The notes under the pieces are model-generated. The model did no database searches. It was not told the DNA's origin and was given only the letters and a program-made list of their open reading frames with translations. From contig JACEFZ010028143.1 in assembly GCA_014155875.1 (NCBI GenBank), positions 105,001-169,000 on the forward strand: a DNA stretch of 64,000 bases, written 5' to 3'. This DNA comes from Cepaea nemoralis. Its lineage: Eukaryota; Mollusca; Gastropoda; Stylommatophora; Helicidae. The number at the start of each line of letters is the position of its first letter. The first letter of the stretch is position 1. Made by a program: the position numbers and the translations under genes. Below, piece by piece: positions 33,512 through 43,991 of this stretch.

Positions 33512-33528
33512 ACACACACACACACACA

Positions 33529-33576
<48 letters not shown>
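33512..33576. repeat. (AC)n microsatellite, copy 2
   Basis: Duplicate of 29922-29990 with one ACAT interruption. Confidence 0.96.
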
Positions 33577-33578
<2 letters not shown>

Positions 33579-33632
33579 CACCTTTCAAATCTATCTTGTC
33601 GGCATTAACTATTTCACATCCCTAAAATCTTG

Positions 33633-33870
33633 AAGCCGTCTCCGAGGCTAAGGTGTTACGGACGTGGTTCGTAATCCCATATACCCGCGTTCGAAACACA
33701 GCTGCGCGTGATTTGGCAGCAGAAAGCGTTGCTTTGGTTTTGCGTTGGTATCGGTGCCGGTCGTTCAGAAAGCAATGGCAAACTACTGAACATAAATTTG
33801 CCAAGAGATCACAGCGGCAGAAATGCTTGTGTTGACTGCGATGTCCTATAAAGGATATGCAATTAAATAA
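33633..33870 (+). mobile_element. SINE-1, copy 2
   Basis: Duplicate of 30048-30285; one visible change in the A-box area (TCCGAGGC for TCCGTGGC). Confidence 0.85.
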
Positions 33871-34703
33871 ATATCTTGATGAATATCAACATTTGAAATC
33901 ATCACAATTTCTGGTTTAAGGAACCGCTTCTACAGTGTATACATTGAAATGCTCTGTTAATGTAAAATATATTAATGAAACGCGTCTCATCAATGATATA
34001 GATGCCAGTTGAAATTGTCCATTCCACATTTACTAATGCATTGGGGAGGGTATTTCACAATGCCTGTCATCATCGCGATCATCATGATGTGCAGTAGCGA
34101 TAAACGTGGAAGCTCATGGTTCGCCACCTCATACGATCACAATCCATAAAGGTTTTAATTACTTTAGTTCATGTTTCTTTCCACAAATATGAAAACCAAT
34201 ATACACTTTAACAGGAAAATATTACTTGATGTAATTACAAGTCAAACACTTGAAGACATCCCCAAGTCTCGTATTTGGAATATATGTTTATCTCTGAATG
34301 TTGATGATGCCATAGACTAGGAAGCTATTTGCTGGGGATAAGTGTATGAAAACATTGACACTTCGGCTCTCCTTCCTTGGGGCTCTATCTTTTTAAAAGC
34401 TATAACATTTGGAGTTGACAGCTAAGAAGATCCTGCCATGGGAAATTAAGGAAAGTGCCGGGAAAGTGAGCGTGTGTTATTTCGTAAGCTTGGTTCTAAA
34501 AGCGACGTAGCATGACAAGTTTAGTGCGTACAGTATTTGTGATAGGGGAGTCCGTTTCTTGTCAGTTTCTCTGTCAGGTAATGGTTATATGATGGAGTTA
34601 TTTGATGGACGATTGGCTAGCTGAATGATCAAATGGTTGGGGAATGTTTGGACCTAGATATGGCTGTTTGGACTGAAGGATGGCTTTATGACTGGATTAA
34701 ATA

Positions 34704-35065
34704 TGGACACAGGGGTGCTGAGTGGTCTCGAAGTATGTCCGCCTCGAGTGCTGGAGTTAACGGGTTCAAGCCCCGGTAAGGGCCTGAATTTTTCACGTGG
34801 ACTTCTAGTAACAAAATTTCCCCTGGCAGTTGGAAATAGAAAAAGAGTAGCCTAACGGCTAAAAGATTTTTTTTAAAGTTAAAAATCTACCCAAAGTATT
34901 TCAGGATCGTCGCCGGTGCTACGGAGTTCTTGCACTGAGCTGAGATTCTTCGGACTCAGGCTTGAGTTAGGAGCAGAACGGAGCACCAGATGGGTTACAT
35001 AACGCGTGTACCATTATGTTGATCCGTCGACTAAATTAAACTAAACTTAATATGGAGAAAGGAAA
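34704..35065 (+). mobile_element. SINE-4, copy 2
   Basis: Duplicate of 31119-31480, with TTAACGGGTTCAAGCC in place of TTACCGGGTTCAAGCC. Confidence 0.65.
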
Positions 35066-35159
35066 AGATATATTGATTTACTGGTGATCTTCAGAACTAC
35101 AGATATATAAACATACATACATAGATGAGACACAGATGTACAGGGAATTATATTTATAC

Positions 35160-35887
35160 ATAAGGTTGAGTTTGAAGTACAACAACTGATCCAGAGCAAC
35201 ACACATCAAGGTGACATTGTCATCTACACCGATGAGTCAGTGGTGAAAACAGACGTAGTGGCTGCTGATTTATTGCAAAAGCTAATGGACGAGTCTTGAA
35301 AAAGGGGAGTCTGGCATATGAGACTGCGACCTCCAGCATGAGAATGGGGGTGGAGGCAGCAACAGCGGCATTCCGGTGGCTAGAGGAGACCACTGCAACA
35401 AACGTTGTATTTATTACGGATTCAAAGAGTATGCTTAGTAAGGTGGAGAAAGGAATGTTTCGTGTGGAATGGCTCTCGTCGCTTCAGAGGTCACAGATTG
35501 TGAGAGTTGGATGGATATTTTGCCCTGGCTATGCGAGGGTACGGGGGAATGCACAGGCTGATAGGCTAGCAGGGAATGCACCTCTTGGTGGTAGTTTGCT
35601 TATGGACAAGGGACTAGGGGGACGTGGTCATGCGCTTGTGGAACCAGGTGGAGAAGGCGGAGGAACAGATTGAGAACCTATATGTGGAAAGAATGAGATT
35701 GCGGGGGATCGGCAGGGGTGCTGGAAGAATCTCAAAACTGAGAGGGAAGACCAGGAGAACTTTTAATCAGATAGCGGTGGGAACGAATAATAGTATGACT
35801 CTTCTGTTGAACGAGGGGACGGAGCACGTATGGGAATGTCCTGAGTGCAGTGATGTCGAATCTAACCTCAACGCAATTCAACTCAAC
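35160..35887 (+). mobile_element. RNH-D LINE RNase H region, copy 2
   Basis: Duplicate of 31575-32310. The ORF 35296-35673 has the same lesions (TDES, GYA). An additional 9-bp loss lies near the 3' end (ACTCTTCTGTTGAAC for ACTCTTCGCTGGCTGTTGAAC). It ends in TA repeats. Confidence 0.82.
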
Positions 35888-35906
35888 ATATGTATATATA
35901 TGTATA

Positions 35907-35993
<87 letters not shown>
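35888..35993. repeat. (TA)n microsatellite
   Basis: TATG-containing start, then pure TA up to the RTE-A 3' end. The 5' end of the same RTE-A at 43413 also abuts a TA run. Confidence 0.96.
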
Positions 35994-35995
<2 letters not shown>

Positions 35996-36269
35996 TCCTC
36001 TTCTTCAGCGTTCCGAGCCATTGAGGTTCTTTGCTGCAGATACAAATCCGTCTCCATTCGTCTCTCTGGTGGACCTTCTCTTGCCAGTCGTTGATTCCAA
36101 GTGCTTGTAGGTCTGTATATGTATTATCTCTCCACCGCCTTCTTGGTCTACCTCGGGGTCTACGGTCATTTATTTCCCGAGTGTAAGCGATCTGTATATG
36201 TATTATCTCTCCACCGCCTTCTTGGTCTACCTCGGGGTCTACGGTCATTTATTTCCCGAGTGTAAGCGA

Positions 36270-37235
36270 GTTTTGTTTCCCTATTATCTTCCATTCTTTC
36301 TATATGCCCCAGCCATTGTAGTCTATTAGCCTTCATGATACCAATGATTAGCGGGGACTTAAACAGATCATAAATGTCTTTGTTACTTCTTCTTTTCCAC
36401 TCTCCACTTTATGTATCCCTAATGGGTCCAAGGATGCGTCTTAAAATTTTGTTCTCAAAGGTTTGTACCAGGGCTTCGTCTCCTTTCGTTGTACTATACA
36501 GCACAACTGGTCTGATCAGTGTTTTGTATATTGTGATTTTGGTGTTACGAGATAGCGCTTTGATTTTAGTAGATGTTGTAGTGCATAGTATATCTTATTT
36601 CCAGAGTTGATTCTAGTTTGTATTTCTTCCCTTATGATGTTGGAGCAGTTGAAGATTGTACCCAGGTATTTGTATGTTTCCGTTCTTTTAATGGTCATAT
36701 TATCTATTTGTATATGGCCAGAGTTTTTAGCTATTCCGTCTCTTGAAATTACCATATATTCTGTCTTATCTTGGTTAATAACCAGCCCCATTTGTTGTGC
36801 TTTTTCCTTTAAGTGAGTCAATATTTCCAATGTCTTTTGTTCACTTTGCCCTATAATATCTATACCATCTGCATAACCAAGCAGCTTGGATGTTCCTCCA
36901 ATATCACATTCCTCCTTTACCTTCCTTACAACTTTCTCTAGAGCCAGATTGAAGAGTAGCGGCAATAGTGCATCACCCTGTTTCAAGCCAGATGTTATTT
37001 GGAAAGGGTCTGATTTCATGCCTTTATATGATACTATATTATAAGTATCTTCCATGCATAGTCTGGTCATGTTGATTAATTTCCTTGGTATTCCAAATTC
37101 CTGCATAGCATTCCATAGACTATTCCTATGGACACTATCATAAGCCTTTTTAAAATCCACAAAAATGTTATGTCTTTTATATTCCCAATTTTTCTCGGCT
37201 ATTTGTCGTAAGATAAATATCTGATCTATTGTTGA
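36270..37235 (-). pseudogene. RTE-A reverse transcriptase, C-terminal part (YADG)
   Basis: Minus-strand frame 'IFVDFKKAYDSVHRNSLWNA' (RT motif A, catalytic Asp), 'ITSGLKQGDALLPLLFNLAL' (motif B, usually LSPLLF) and 'LLGYADGIDIIGQS' (motif C). Motif C should be YADD, as it is in the copy at 56338-57759; the second catalytic Asp is Gly here. Catalysis would be abolished. The frame then breaks near 36520. It is continuous with 41383-43249 across the CR1-G insertion. Confidence 0.85.
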
Positions 37236-37239
37236 CCAG

Positions 37240-37923
37240 CGCCGTCTAGCTGACATAAATAACAACATGTTGCAGAAGTTCTGTTCTCAAAACAAGATAC
37301 AATTCATCAACAATACAGCATCATTCACTTCACAGGCTGGTGCACCAAAAAAGAGTCTTTACAAGGATCAAATACATTTATCTACATTGGGCACCATTTT
37401 TCTCGCCAAGAATTTAAAATATCCAGAACGGACATACCATACATCCAATACGGGATCGCGCCGGACACTTTTAGCTACTCCTGAAACTCAAACCAGACGA
37501 CATACTCCCGTCACATCAAGTACCAATAGGACAGAAGTGTGCAGAACACTCATAACCACTGCACCTGAAATCCAAGCTAGACGGGACACTACCACAACAC
37601 CAAGTCCGTTAAATACGTCGTCTTTCACACAGGAGGGTAATAATTACGAAGATATGATTCCTATTCTCCCCAGAAAGGATCCGACTCTCAGCAACAACGA
37701 CGTGCCAGCACAACCTCCTGTTAGCCACCAACCAGAGGCTCTAGTTGGTAGTCATTACATACCCATGAGACATCATCAGTACCCATTTAATTGTAATCCA
37801 GAATGGTTGCACCTCACACGGTATAGCCCAGCTACACTTCGTCAAGCACTTATAATGTCGCTATACCGGTACAAGAAAGAGCCTCTCCTTAAACGTTTAT
37901 CTGCATATTTGGTTATAACTTGA
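37240..37923 (+). CDS. CR1-G ORF1, N-terminally truncated, SGNH-like remnant
   Basis: The frame is open from the insertion boundary. Residues from 37240 onward read 'RRLADINNNMLQKFC', then 'SLYKDQIHLSTLGTIFLAKN'. A D-x-x-H-L-x-x-x-G segment is the usual C-terminal catalytic Asp/His block of SGNH/GDSL hydrolase domains found in ORF1 of CR1-type LINEs. The downstream 150 residues are Thr/Ser/Pro-rich, then 'YIPMRHHQYPFNCNPEWLHL'. ORF1 proteins bind element RNA; the enzymatic role of the esterase domain is unsettled. The Met at 37267 is not the native start. Confidence 0.6.
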   Translation, partial: RRLADINNNMLQKFCSQNKIQFINNTASFTSQAGAPKKSLYKDQIHLSTLGTIFLAKNLKYPERTYHTSNTGSRRTLLATPETQTRRHTPVTSSTNRTEVCRTLITTAPEIQARRDTTTTPSPLNTSSFTQEGNNYEDMIPILPRKDPTLSNNDVPAQPPVSHQPEALVGSHYIPMRHHQYPFNCNPEWLHLTRYSPATLRQALIMSLYRYKKEPLLKRLSAYLVIT

Positions 37924-38216
37924 TCTAGTAACGTATTAGGTTATAAGTTATTACAAACATTGACTGGTTTTGACTTTATATTAATTGATAGTACTTAGCT
38001 GTATAGCTTTTATAATAATTTCTAATTGTGTTTTCACGGTGAGTGAGGGGGTCTTCACTGCTCTTCCTTACGGATCTGTGTACGTATTTTTATATATTTA
38101 CAGAGATATTACTGTTTCTCTGTACTTTAGAGTGTGTTTTGTAATAAGGGACGTAAGTTGTATTCACTTTGTGTGTGTGTGTTTTGTTTTTAAACTTGTG
38201 ATTACGCATTGTTGAA

Positions 38217-41042
38217 ATGTCTAATAAGTACGAACACTGGCTCAGGAATAATGGGCTCAGAATCGGGCATGTAAACATATGCCATCTATTAGGGAAGCTG
38301 CCCGAACTATCACTTATACTTAATCAAAATTTTCACATGTTTGGCGTTAGCGAAAGTCGATTAAATGGCAACATCTCAGATGATGACATCGCTATCAGAG
38401 GTTTTAAAACCATTAGAAGAGATTCCTATCAGAAACAAGAGACGGGTATTGCAGTTTATATTTCCAACTCGCTTAACGCCCACCGCAGGCTAGACTTTGA
38501 AACCTGTGAGATTGAGTGTGTATGGATAGAGGTTAAACTTCAAAATTGCATACCGCTAGTAGTTGGCTATCTTTATCGAAACCCCAGTGCAGGAAATATA
38601 TGGTATGAAAAATTCACCACTATGATGGATGTAGTCTTTAGTAATGCTAGGGAAATAATATTGCTAGGTGACTTCAACATAGACGCTAACAAATCAAACA
38701 AAACATGGGAAAACATAATAGAGTCATATAATTTCCAACAGTTAGTCAAACAAGCCACTAGAATCACTAAATCATCTGCAACACTTATAGATCATATTTA
38801 TACTACGTGTGCTGATAACATCACAGAATGTAGTGTACCTATCAATGCAATGAGCGATCACTATCCAGTATGTTGCACGTGGTCGAAAAGGGGCACCAAA
38901 ACTCCCAAACACAAACATATAAGCATAAAATATAGAAATTACAAAAATTTCAATCGAGACGTCTTCTTACAAGATTTGGTCAACTCATCTCTAGATTATG
39001 TTTACCAGCTTCCTGACCCAGACGATGCTCTGGACCACTGGCTAAAGACCTTTCTAAGTATATTTGATAAACATGTTCCATTTAAGGAAGTTCGTGTTAA
39101 ACATCACACAAATCCCCCGTGGATCACACAGGAGGTAGTTGAACCTATGAGAGATCGCGACAGGGCTCACAAAAATAGAGATTTAACTATGTACCGTAGT
39201 CTGAGAAACAAAGTTCAATATGTTATTCGGAAGGAAAAGAAACATTATTTTAAGAACATAGTAATAGATAAAACCAACACTAAAGATATATGGAAAGCAA
39301 TTAATACCTTGACAAACAAACACAAATCATCACAATCATTACCATAAAATCAGGTTACATGTGATCAATTCAGTAGATACTTTCAGTCTGACATAAACCA
39401 ACTGAAGGCTGCAATACCAGATGCGCCTCATGACATATCTTTATTATCATCATTATGTGAGAACAAATTCTATGGACACATTTCCTCCAACATACCGCTA
39501 ATGACGACAACTGAAGTATTTACTCATCTCCGTAATCTAAAAAACAATAACTCATCAGGACTAGATGGAATTAGTAGTCGGATCCTTCGCCATGCTGCAC
39601 CGGCGATCTGCGAGTCACTAACTTTTATATATAATCAATGTCTAACCAGAGGTCAATTCCCATCAGCCTTTAAAATCGCTAAAGTGTATCCTCATTTAAA
39701 AGCTGGTCCTCTAGACGATCGTCTCATGAGTAATTATAGACCAATTTCCATATTATCCTCATTATCCAAACAGCTAGAAAAGCACATCCACAAAACAACA
39801 CTAGATCACTTAGTTCGCCATAAACTGATAGTTGACAGTCAGTCAGGATTTCGGCCAAAATATTCTTGCCATACGGCACTAACAAACATGATAGAAAACT
39901 GGCATCAAAATATTAACAACAATACTCTATGTGGAGCGGTGTTTATAGACTTTAGGAAAGCATTCGATATGATAGATCATACTATTCTAATTAAAAAACT
40001 AGAAACAATTAAAGTAAGTTTTAATATAGTGACATTAATAAAATCATTCTTATTAGACAGAAAGCAAGTAGTATCACACAATAAAGTTTTATCTCAAGCC
40101 ATTACCATTAATATTGGAGTACCTCAGGGGTCTATTCTTGGCCCTCTATTATTTGCCATTTATATAAATGATCTTCCATTAAATCTGTCGTCGTCCTGCG
40201 ATCTATTTGCTGATGACTGCACAGTATATACAAACGCTGTTGATCGTAATGTGCTAGAATTATCCTTGCAACAGGAAATAAATAGTGTAGTTAACTGGAG
40301 TCATGCAAACCGCATGCAAATTAACATTACTAAAACAAAGTCTATGTTAATAGGAACCAGGCAAAGACTTCACACTCTAAACTCGCAGAGAACTCTTCAG
40401 CTGCACATTGGCAGCACGCCTGTAGAAAGTGTCACCGAGCACAAGACCCTGGGTGTTATCATAGATCAAAATCTAACTTTTAACTCACATGTTCATGCTC
40501 TAGTTAAACAAATAGCCAAAAAAGTATACCAACTTGCCAAAATTAAAAATTTCCTTGACGAAAACACAAGAAAGATATTCTATACTTCTCATATACAAAC
40601 ACATATTGATTACTGCTCCACAGTCTGGGATGGATGCTCCAAATCAATAACAAAACGCCTATATTCACTCCAGAAAAGGGCAGTGCGTTTAATTAATGGT
40701 GAAAAGCTTACCGACAATTCTAACCTATATAAACGTCTCCGGTTACTGCCACTCCACAAGCGCCTGCTTTTTAATAAGACCAAACTAATTCACAAAATCC
40801 TATTTCAAAATGCTCCAAGCTACCTTTGGCCATTGTTTAAATATAACGCTAGACATAGCGAACGACTAAATATACTTCATGTCCCTAAACCTAGGATAGA
40901 CTTATATAAAACAAGCTTAGCATACTCTGCCGCTCAGTTGTGGAACAATCTTCCACAAGAAATCAAAGACACCACCAATCATGATACATACATTCGCAAC
41001 CTGTTTGAACACTACCTTAGTACAGACTACATGCCCCCATAA
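38217..41042 (+). pseudogene. CR1-G ORF2: endonuclease + reverse transcriptase, one internal stop
   Basis: One frame of 942 codons, interrupted only by TAA at 39345-39347. Residues 1-230 form an APE endonuclease: 'LRIGHVNICHLLGKL' (N-terminal Asn), 'GVSESRLNG' (Glu), 'ILLGDFNIDAN' (Asp-x-Asn) and 'NAMSDHYPV' (SDH). The frame stays open after the stop ('NQVTCDQFSRYFQSDINQLK') into RT: 'YRPISILSSLSKQLEK', 'GAVFIDFRKAFDMIDH' (motif A), 'GVPQGSILGPLLFAIYINDL' (motif B) and 'DLFADDCTVY' (motif C, catalytic DD intact). No RNase H follows. Length and order match CR1/L2-type ORF2. The track Met at 39501 is internal. Confidence 0.9.
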
Positions 41043-41340
41043 CAAACAACACAAAAAAGACAATAATGGTAACTTATCTCAAACGACAACTAGCCAAAAA
41101 ACATTCCCTTATGTATGGCACGTTACACCCTCCTTAGGTATTTATAATGCCCATGTTAAACACTGCCTCAGTGAGTCATTTGTTATTGATTATTTTTCAT
41201 GCGTTTTAATGTTCTTTTGTTGTCAAAAGTTGCTTCATAAGTGATGTTGAATGAAAGAATGTATGAGAGGAAATAGAGAAGAAGGGCAGAATGTCAGACG
41301 GGCCTGCGTACCCAATTCTTAACCCTTTGAAAATAAAGAC

Positions 41341-41383
<43 letters not shown>
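41341..41383. repeat. (ATT)n tail of CR1-G
   Basis: About 14 TTA triplets ending exactly where RTE-A resumes, so this is the LINE's own tail. Confidence 0.92.
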
Positions 41384-41384
<1 letters not shown>

Positions 41385-43249
41385 GATCTGTTTTGTCTAA
41401 AACCCGCCTGGTAGTCACCTAATATGTCTTCTGAATATGGTTTTAGTGTATTTAGTAATACTGCGGATAGTATCTTATAGCTTGTGGACAGTAGTGATAT
41501 TCCTCTATAATTTCCACATTGGAACTTGTCTCCTTTCTTAAAGATAGGTATCAATAATGACTCTTTCCAGTCATGGGGTAATTCTTCTGTCCTCCAGATT
41601 TTTATTATTAGTTCGTATAGCTTTAGATGTAATGCATGGCCACCTGCCTTTATAAATTCAGCAGCAATTCCATCAGTCCCAGTTGCCTTATTGTTTTTAA
41701 GTCGTGTGATTACATATAGGATTTCTTCAAATGTAGGTTCTTCAATTTGTGGTTCGCATGTTAGAACCTCTTCCAGTGGGAAAATGTTACTTGGAGCTTC
41801 ACAATTTAATAATTCAACAAAATATTCTTTCCATGTGTTGCACATTTCCTCATTGGTATTTATCATATTCCCATTTTTGTCTTTTAAACCATGTGTGTTT
41901 TGTTGGTGCCCTCGTTTCATTGACTTCAGTTCTTTAAACAATTTTCTGGATTCATTTTTCTGGTGATTAGTTTCCATATCTTTGATTATATTACTCATAT
42001 ATTCTCGCTTCTGCTGTCGGACTATTTTTGTAGCCTCTTTACATTCATTTCTATAATGCTCTTCCTTTTGGATGTTGTTGATGTCATTTAACCATAAATG
42101 TCTGGCATTCTTTTTCCTAATGACTGCTTCTTCACATTTTTGATTGAACCATCTGTTCTTTCTATGCGTGGTTAACACACCGAGACATTCTTCTGCGGTA
42201 GATTGAATTGTATTCTTGATGTTCAACCAAGTTTGGTCAACGCTTTCCTCCAAAGGGTTTTGCAGAGTTTCAAGTTTACATTTTATTTCATCTGTAAATT
42301 TCTCTTTGACTGTAATTTCTTGTAGTTTTTCTCTGTTATATGTTGGGTGTAATCTTTGTAATTTAGTATAGAAAGCTCTCTTAAGTTTTATTTTAAATTT
42401 TGCTCCAATGAGGAAGTGGTCACTGTGGCACTCAGCTCCTCTATAACCTCTAACTTGCTGTATGTTTGATGCATTTCTGTTGTTAATTAAAATGTGATCT
42501 ATTTGATTATAGGTTCTCTTGTCACATGATTTCCAAGTTTGTTTGTGTATATCCTTTCTTTGTAGTCTGGTACTGCTAATCTGCAGTCCTTTGGCTTCTG
42601 CCAGGTTGATGACTCTCCATCCATTATCATTTGAAGTTGTATGTAGGCTTTCCATACCGGCCACGTTTTTATTAGTTTGCTCTCTACCTATTTTTGCATT
42701 GAAGTCTCCCAGCACAATCAGGATGTCCTGTTTGGGGGTTTCTTCTATGACATCTTCCAGATCATTATAAAAGTCTTCTTTAATATCATCTTCTTTCTCT
42801 TCAGTAGGTGCGTGTACATTAATCATCGTTATATTTTTCCATTTACCTTTTATTCGTAATTTACTAATCCTGTCATTAACAGCTTTAAAGTTTAAAACGT
42901 TCCCCCATAACTCTTTTTTGATGACAAATCCTGTTCCTAATTCATGTTTATTTTGGGTGTTTCCTCCATATATTATAATCATTCCATTTTGCTCTAAAGT
43001 ACCCTCTTCTGGCCACCTTATTTCTTGAATTGTTGTTATATCCATTTGATATTCAGCCAGCTCCCGGGTTAGTTCTTCGGCCGCTCCAGCTCGATATAGT
43101 GTCCGTACATTCCAGGTTCCACATCCCAAAAGTCCTTTAACGTTCCAAGGTCGCTGTCCAGATAAGTCAGTCCCGTATCGAGACTCATGTATCTGTTTCG
43201 TAACAAAAAAGGTTTTTACAAAGGTGGGGATGTTAACCCCACGCTTCAA
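41383..43249 (-). pseudogene. RTE-A endonuclease and N-terminal reverse transcriptase
   Basis: An open frame of about 620 residues on the minus strand. 'LGCGTWNVRTLYRAGAAEEL' (about residue 43) begins the endonuclease; further motifs are 'TTIQEIRWPEEG', 'LIVLGDFNAKIG', 'NQIDHILINN' and 'ECHSDHFLIG'. A linker rich in Lys/Glu/Arg follows, then the RT fingers: 'LKNNKATGTDGIAAEFIKAG', 'LIPIFKKGDKFQCGNYRGIS' and 'GDYQAGFRQNRS'. The frame continues artificially into the CR1-G (ATT)n tail as poly-Ile. All endonuclease landmarks are present. The gene is inactive because of the insertion and the downstream lesions. Confidence 0.88.
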
Positions 43250-43413
43250 CCCCCAACCTGGAGGACCAGGGTGTTTCTCTTTGTCTGTTCTCTACCCTTT
43301 GACCTGTCCGGCTTGGGAGGCCCTGCTGGTAGCTACGCTACCGCCGGCATAGCTCTCAGGGTCATTGAGAAACTCAAGCTCCCCCACCACGACAAGGTGG
43401 AAACACCATCGGG

Positions 43414-43435
43414 ATATATATATATATATATATAT
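43414..43435. repeat. Short (TA)n at RTE-A 5' boundary
   Basis: TA run immediately outside the RTE-A leader; it may be the target-site counterpart of the TA run at 35888-35993. Confidence 0.85.
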
Positions 43436-43474
43436 AAACGCAGGCAATCAGATATAATATATGATATAAAAACA

Positions 43475-43925
43475 GAAACATAGACAGACAGGCAGACAGA
43501 CAGATATAGATAGACAGACACTCAAATAGGTAAATAAATAGACATAATTAAATGGACAGGGAGACAGAGTGCCAGACAGACAGTCAGACAGACAGACGAC
43601 AAGATATACAGAGGGAAAGACATAAGCCAGGAAGACAGGGAGACAGACAGAGAGCCAGAAAGCCAGACAGACATATAACCAGCCAAAACTTACAGAGAAA
43701 AAGAGAGAAACACACAGAGAGACAGACATAGAGATAGATAGACACCAGAAAGATAGACAAACTTGGATACGGAGACAAACATAATATAGAAAGACAGACA
43801 TATATACAGATAGGCAGACACACAGCCAGACAAAGACATAGACATACAGACAAAAAGACAGACATACAGATAGAAAGATACAGAGACAGACACAAAAAGA
43901 CAGACAGATAAGTAAATAATCCTTC
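43475..43925. repeat. Degenerate (CAGA)n microsatellite
   Basis: ACAGACAGA-type units with many substitutions over about 450 bp. Antisense frames full of Cys/Leu/Ser/Val ('SVCLSVCLS') are artefacts. Confidence 0.92.
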
Positions 43926-43991
43926 ACACATCTATTGGTGAATGAAGACTGTATGACTAATCCACAACAACCTTATTGTATTGTGTATGTA

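Larger units (their letters stand above)
33330..36899. repeat. Segmental tandem duplication, copy 2
   Basis: Second copy of 29720-33247. Its first 110 bp carry many single-base losses relative to copy 1 (for example ACGTAGCG for ACGGTAGCG, CATGGCAA for CATGGGCAA), while the remainder differs only sparsely. Its RTE-A continues past 36899 to 43413 as a full-length element. Confidence 0.93.
37236..41382 (+). mobile_element. CR1/L2-like LINE (CR1-G), 5'-truncated, nearly intact
   Basis: A two-ORF LINE inserted in RTE-A. The host reads ...CTATTGTTGA | insertion | TTGATCTGTTTTG..., so the target duplication is short (TTGA, possibly blurred by the tail). ORF1 is truncated at its N-terminus (37240-37923), there is a spacer of about 290 bp, then ORF2 (38217-41042), a 3' UTR of about 300 bp ending TTTGAAAATAAAGAC, and an (ATT)n tail at 41341-41383. 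The tandem-repeat tail in place of poly(A), together with the esterase-like ORF1, favours the CR1/L2 group. Confidence 0.88.
35994..43413 (-). mobile_element. RTE-A LINE, full length (about 3.3 kb), split by CR1-G insertion
   Basis: Minus strand; 3' end at 35994 in a TTCC/TTC run and 5' leader ending at about 43413. Removing the CR1-G insertion (37236-41382) leaves about 3.27 kb, a usual length for RTE elements. The leader at 43250-43413 is GC-rich with hairpin potential (GGTAGC/GCTACC near 43330 and CCACC/GGTGG near 43390). The single ORF encodes an APE-type endonuclease then RT. It carries a 79-bp tandem duplication (36112-36190 and 36191-36269), which shifts the frame, an 18-bp loss near 36495 and a damaged YADD box. 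Confidence 0.9.

Noticed and set aside
43448..43931. Cys/Val/Leu/Ser-rich frames of 115-159 residues on minus
   Set aside because: Translation of a degenerate (CAGA)n tract.
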